Of a stretch of 64,000 nt of DNA, positions 60,704-64,000 are shown piece after piece; within the stretch, counting starts at the first letter, position 1; every line of letters begins with the position of its first letter. Location: the NCBI RefSeq assembly GCF_003952345.1, contig NZ_CP034433.1:620001-684000 (forward strand), in the 5' to 3' direction. The translations under genes and the position numbers were made by a program. Source of the DNA: Iodobacter ciconiae (GTDB lineage: Bacteria; Pseudomonadota; Gammaproteobacteria; Burkholderiales; Chitinibacteraceae). Under the pieces are notes generated by a model that saw only the letters and a program-made list of their open reading frames with translations, was not told the DNA's origin and ran no database searches.

Positions 60704-61462
60704 ATGAATACTGCATACTCTAATGAGGAATTGAAGTCGTTTATTGAGGACTTGGTAAAAAAAGAATGGGAGAGTAAGAAAAATGGAATATTGCTTTCTA
60801 AATTAGGAGATGAAGTAAAGAAAAATTTCTCCTTAAATAAATCCGAAGATAAATTTAAGTTGTCTGAGTTTATAAATAATGAAATGAATAAATGTGTAAA
60901 AATAATAATTTCACCAAAAAATAAAATTATACGTGTTGTTGTTCCTGTAGGTATGGATGAAGAATTGGATGGTGTTAATGTTTTTCCTGGAAAAAATGAA
61001 AAAAAAATTAAATGTGACTTGCGTTCATCCGCTAATGAAAATGGAAAGGTTTTAGAGTTTAACTATTTGAGGAATTTAGTAAAAATTGCATTTGAAATGG
61101 ATTTGCCAGAGGGTAAAAAGAGAATTTTAAATGTGGCAAATAAAGTTTCATATAGAAATGTTGGGCATGATTATGAAAATAAAGAAAGTGAAAGAGATAT
61201 TGATGCTAAATTAATTAACAAGACAGATAGTGATGAGGAACTGCTTTCGAAAGTACTTGAGTGGGCAAATTCAAATAATGTTGACCCTAATTTACTTTTT
61301 GTGAGGCCAGATTTACCTCCTTACAAAGAAAACATACGGTCAAAAAATAACATTAACAACAATGAAAGTTTAATGCATGAAATTATATCTGCTCTTTCAG
61401 AAGAACAATTATCTAGAGTTGTACTTCCTCTTGATGTTATAAAAAAACTCATGGGGCGCTAG
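60704..61462 (+). CDS. LOTUS (OST-HTH)-like protein of a two-gene cargo operon
   Basis: This 252-residue protein has an N-terminal segment (about 5-75) resembling an OST-HTH/LOTUS winged helix: KKNGILLSKLGDEVKKNFSL, then KLSEFINNEMNKCVKIIISP and IRVVVPVG. LOTUS domains bind RNA, including G-rich RNA, and in bacteria often accompany NYN/PIN nucleases; no such nuclease domain is visible here. The middle (about 105-170) is basic and the end helical (SEEQLSRVVLPLDVIKKLM). The ribosome site AAAGGGAA is good, and a -10-like TATAAA lies at 60677-60682. The gene is very AT-rich, unlike the phage core, and lies six bases before its partner. Confidence 0.5.
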   Translation: MNTAYSNEELKSFIEDLVKKEWESKKNGILLSKLGDEVKKNFSLNKSEDKFKLSEFINNEMNKCVKIIISPKNKIIRVVVPVGMDEELDGVNVFPGKNEKKIKCDLRSSANENGKVLEFNYLRNLVKIAFEMDLPEGKKRILNVANKVSYRNVGHDYENKESERDIDAKLINKTDSDEELLSKVLEWANSNNVDPNLLFVRPDLPPYKENIRSKNNINNNESLMHEIISALSEEQLSRVVLPLDVIKKLMGR

Positions 61463-61468
61463 TTAATC

Positions 61469-62341
61469 ATGAAGTATGTAATTGGATTTGCAGGGGTAAA
61501 AAAAGAGGTGTACAGAAGATTGGAAAGTAAAATGCCTATTATAGTAAAAGATAATGGCTGTTACTTTGGAAAGCCCATTGATAGTAGTATTATGTATAAT
61601 AAAAAATATGCTGAATATTTTTTAGATAAATTCAGGAATCATGAATTATTAGATTTAAAAAAAAATACCTTTGATGTCGGATATGTAATAATTTATGTAA
61701 AGTCACCCGGAGTAGAGCCTGACCAGGACTTTATTAATGCATTCTTTCCTTTTATACTGGCAATTCCTATTGTTTTAGAAGAAAATATTAATCCGGAAAG
61801 TGCTGATTTTAAAATTTTTATGGATAGGTTAATGAAAGCAGTTAAATCAGCAAAGGAAGTTATTAATATATTTAAGTCTGAGGTTGTTGAACGGGCAAAT
61901 AAAACACCAATGCTTTTACCATTGAAAAACTTTAAATCTAGTTTTTTTTGTCGTTTTTTGCAGAAATTACAAGAAGAAATTCCGTGGAGTCAAAATAAAG
62001 AAGGTGTTTTGAAACAGTACATAAAAAACTTTAAAGAGTCGCACATACCATTGAAAGAAAGTAATGGGCCTTCACCATTTTTAGATAGCAGAGGTATTGT
62101 ATTTCGTTCACCGGGTAAGGCTCGGCATGGATTTCAAAATGTAACAGATAAGCATACTACTACATGCATTTTAAATGGTAGATTTAGATTAGGGGCACCA
62201 TATGATGCATCCTTTCATTATGATTGTAGCAAAGAAAAAATATTACCCTTGAGTATTCATGTATATGGGTGTCATACATTAAAGGAAATTAAAACTGGAA
62301 ATCCACATTTAAATATTTCACCAAATGATTTTGTTAGATGA
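61469..62341 (+). CDS. Unrecognised 290-residue partner of the LOTUS-like protein
   Basis: I do not recognise this protein. It begins MKYVIGFAGVKKEVYRRLES, has no signal peptide and no clear membrane segment. The C-terminal third looks the most conserved: RGIVFRSPGKARHGFQ, CILNGRFRLGAPYDASFHYD, PHLNISPNDFVR. The His/Cys/Asp residues there (FHYDCS, VYGCHTL) could form an active or metal-binding site. It follows the LOTUS-like gene after six bases, and a strong terminator closes the operon. The composition is AT-rich, a sign of recent transfer. Confidence 0.5.
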   Translation: MKYVIGFAGVKKEVYRRLESKMPIIVKDNGCYFGKPIDSSIMYNKKYAEYFLDKFRNHELLDLKKNTFDVGYVIIYVKSPGVEPDQDFINAFFPFILAIPIVLEENINPESADFKIFMDRLMKAVKSAKEVINIFKSEVVERANKTPMLLPLKNFKSSFFCRFLQKLQEEIPWSQNKEGVLKQYIKNFKESHIPLKESNGPSPFLDSRGIVFRSPGKARHGFQNVTDKHTTTCILNGRFRLGAPYDASFHYDCSKEKILPLSIHVYGCHTLKEIKTGNPHLNISPNDFVR

Positions 62342-62366
62342 TGATTATTTTCTTTATGAAATTGAA

Positions 62367-62393
62367 AAGGGCTTGGATATAATCCAAGCCCTT
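62367..62393 (+). terminator. Intrinsic terminator of the LOTUS-like operon
   Basis: Perfect 12-base arms (AAGGGCTTGGAT / ATCCAAGCCCTT) with a three-base loop are followed by ATTTA, 25 bases after the stop codon. Confidence 0.8.
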
Positions 62394-62894
62394 ATTTACC
62401 TAAATAATATAGGCGTTTATTTAATGTTCTTGCTTATAATCATCATCAATGTCTACTGATGCCTTGATCAAGTCAGGGGGTTGTATCCAACAATGCCTGA
62501 CCTCTAACCAAATGACACCAGCTACATAACTTAGAAAGCACAAAATTATGTAGCCTCTCGCTTATTAGAGTCATGATTAATAACTCTTTGACGCAACCCG
62601 ATATTAAGCATCATTTTCAGGTTGTGTACACGATGAGATACTATTACCTAAAGTAAATATTAATTTACCCTTAAATCTACGGAGTAAGTTGCAAACATTA
62701 AAGTGCAACTACTTAGATTCAACATAGAGTAGGTGAGTTAATACTAGCATATATTTGTACTCTTGTCTTATTAACTGCGGTAAAAACAACACACATACGC
62801 ATAATTACATGGTGATCCCTTCACAAAAGCATGCAAAAGCACAAAAGCACAAAAGCATGCTGTCACAAAAGCATTATCAAACTGAATAAAGTAA
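62394..62894. other. Non-coding AT-rich region before the second IS110
   Basis: No convincing gene or attachment core was found. At 62823-62872 the octamer ACAAAAGC occurs four times, plus one variant, just before the IS end. The right end of the prophage could lie here, split or hidden by the IS insertion. Confidence 0.5.
62823..62872. repeat. Short ACAAAAGC repeat cluster
   Basis: Copies start at 62823, 62841, 62849 and 62865, with GCAAAAGC at 62833. Two copies are directly adjacent and two are followed by ATGC. Confidence 0.7.
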
Positions 62895-64000
62895 TGGGGT
62901 CAGATACCGTCTTGCAAGTCAAGGTTTTTAGCCCCGAAATGGGCATCAAACGGTACGCCTGACTTCACAATTCCATAAATCAAATGCACTAGTTTGCGCA
63001 TGGCCGCCCCAACGACTGCTTTGGGGGCCATGCCGTTACTTTTTAACCGTTCCCCAAAGGCTTTTAACGTCGGATTATGGCGCAATGCCACTAGACCGGG
63101 CATGTACAACGCTGTACGCAAGGCCGAGTGACCTGTTCTGCTGATCATCGTTCTGCCGCGCACAGAACTTCCCGATTGTTTTTGCCGTGGAGTCACCTCA
63201 ATAAAGGCAGCTAAGGCTTTGGCCGAATCAAAGCGTCGAACATCCCCAATATATGCCAGCACTTTGGCGACCGTGGTATCGCCAATGCCGGGAATGCTCA
63301 GCATCAAGGTCGCATCGTGTTTTAGCCCAGGATGACGATTGATGTGATCATCAATATCGTGTTCTAGCTGGCTGATTTGTTGCTGTAACCAATCCAGATG
63401 GACTTGAACCGAAGCAACCAAGGCGCTTTGGCCGCTGGCGTCATAGGCTTCCTGGCGATTTTTCTCTTGTTGCTGGATGCCTTTAAGGGCTTGCAAGCGA
63501 TCCACCCAGGCCCGCAACTCTCTATACTCGGCAGGCGGTGGTGTCCATGGCGCTGGGTGCATAGCGGCGCAGAAGCGAGCCAGTAAAGCCGCATCCAGTG
63601 CGTCAGTTTTGTTGCGACTAAGTTCGCTTTGAGCAAAACCTTTGACCCGGGCAGGATTGACCACACTGACGGTCCAGCCGAGTTCAACCAAGGCTAAAGC
63701 AACACTTTCGGAATAAGGCCCGGTGGCTTCCAGGCAAATATGGGTGGATTCAATTACAGCCCCCCGATCTAACAACCATTGGTGTAATTGTGAGTAACCG
63801 CTTTGGCTGTTTTCAACGACTTTGGTTTTGAGTTTGTTATTTAACAATAAGGCGAGATCGAGCTTACGCTTGGAAACATCAACGCCTACGGAGCAGACAG
63901 CTTCATTCATCGCTCTTGACCTTCCTCGTATGCAGGCTCACTGTCACGATAAAACTGGACGAGGGCCTAAGTTACCGTTCGGACTTTGTGAACGAAAAAC
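62895..64000 (-). mobile_element. Second IS110-family element, left end outside window
   Basis: The terminal GGGTCAGATACCGTCTTGC lies at its right-hand (3') end near 62895. The transposase reads leftward and its non-coding leader runs past 64000. A 68-base 3' remnant of the same element is at 20259-20326. Confidence 0.8.
62900..63910 (-). CDS. IS110-family transposase (DEDD recombinase)
   Basis: This 336-residue protein starts MNEAVCSVGVDVSKRKLDLA (first Asp), then CLEATGPYSE and NKTDALDAALLARFC, with the C-terminal MLSIPGIGDTTVAKVLAYIG and the Ser region SGSSVRGRTMIS. It is a different subtype from the copy at 26423 (about one third to one half identical by eye). The bridge-RNA region would lie mostly beyond the window. 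Confidence 0.93.
   Translation of the reverse strand: MNEAVCSVGVDVSKRKLDLALLLNNKLKTKVVENSQSGYSQLHQWLLDRGAVIESTHICLEATGPYSESVALALVELGWTVSVVNPARVKGFAQSELSRNKTDALDAALLARFCAAMHPAPWTPPPAEYRELRAWVDRLQALKGIQQQEKNRQEAYDASGQSALVASVQVHLDWLQQQISQLEHDIDDHINRHPGLKHDATLMLSIPGIGDTTVAKVLAYIGDVRRFDSAKALAAFIEVTPRQKQSGSSVRGRTMISRTGHSALRTALYMPGLVALRHNPTLKAFGERLKSNGMAPKAVVGAAMRKLVHLIYGIVKSGVPFDAHFGAKNLDLQDGI

Larger units (their letters stand above)
29104..62400. mobile_element. P2/HP1-like prophage (right end not defined)
   Basis: The region starts at the tRNA-Pro attachment core and holds integrase, replication, control, complete tail, lysis, capsid and packaging genes of P2 type, then a cargo zone. A cos-like site lies at 59546-59557. 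No second attachment core was seen up to 64000. The right boundary is provisional: the cargo operon terminator at 62367-62393 is the last phage-associated feature. Confidence 0.85.

Noticed and set aside
62823..62872. A CRISPR array
   Set aside because: The repeated unit is only eight bases, with irregular zero- to eight-base spacing. There are no cas genes.

Overview
The window looks like the mobile, accessory part of a betaproteobacterial chromosome. The P2/HP1-type phage proteins, the VgrG-Rhs locus and the moderate GC content suggest a Chromobacteriaceae-like host, possibly Iodobacter or a relative. The taxonomic call is inference; no rRNA or housekeeping gene is present.

Left part (1-29103). 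The window opens inside a type I restriction-modification hsdM gene (minus strand). Just upstream is a sigma54 activator with a CARF-like sensor domain, and a near-consensus -24/-12 promoter lies between the two. Next is a minus-strand cassette with the order of the E. coli CP4-57 alpA-yfjI-yfjJ genes, typical of satellite or cryptic prophages. A plus-strand recombination module follows (DUF932, YqaJ-type exonuclease, a putative recombination accessory protein, an LRAT/NlpC-P60-like protein), with genes separated by intrinsic terminators. Then comes a type VI secretion locus: VgrG, a 1503-residue Rhs toxin and its immunity gene, followed by a graveyard of displaced toxin tips and immunity genes. 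A 654-bp Rhs core segment is directly repeated there, so tips can be exchanged by recombination. Remnants of IS21, IS110 and IS3 elements and a MITE-like element punctuate this zone. An SDR oxidoreductase/LysR pair, an intact IS110 and a P4-type integrase close this part.

At 29060-29103 lies the 3' half of a tRNA-Pro gene, an attachment-site remnant. Two unrelated tyrosine integrases flank it, which suggests tandem integration of two elements at one tRNA.

Right part (29104 to about 62400) is a P2/HP1-like prophage: integrase, excisionase-like protein, gpA replication endonuclease, Ogr-like activator, repressor, two toxin-antitoxin pairs, then minus-strand gpD, U, T, (methyltransferase), E', E, FII, FI, fibre chaperone, H, I, J, W, V, (exported moron), S, R, Rz1/Rz, endolysin, holins, X, L, M, N, O, and plus-strand P and Q. 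gpL carries a frameshift, so the prophage may be defective or the base call wrong. A candidate cos site lies just after gpQ. Beyond it is an AT-rich cargo zone in a position comparable to the P2 tin/old defence locus. It holds a small winged-helix-like/membrane-protein pair and a two-gene operon of a LOTUS (OST-HTH)-like protein with an unrecognised 290-residue partner. A second IS110 ends the window; no right attachment site was found.

The strongest candidates for something new are the LOTUS-like operon (60704-62341), the CARF-bEBP/sigma54 control of a type I RM system (1-2672), and the holin reading frame that runs into a portal-protein-like segment (52332-52490).
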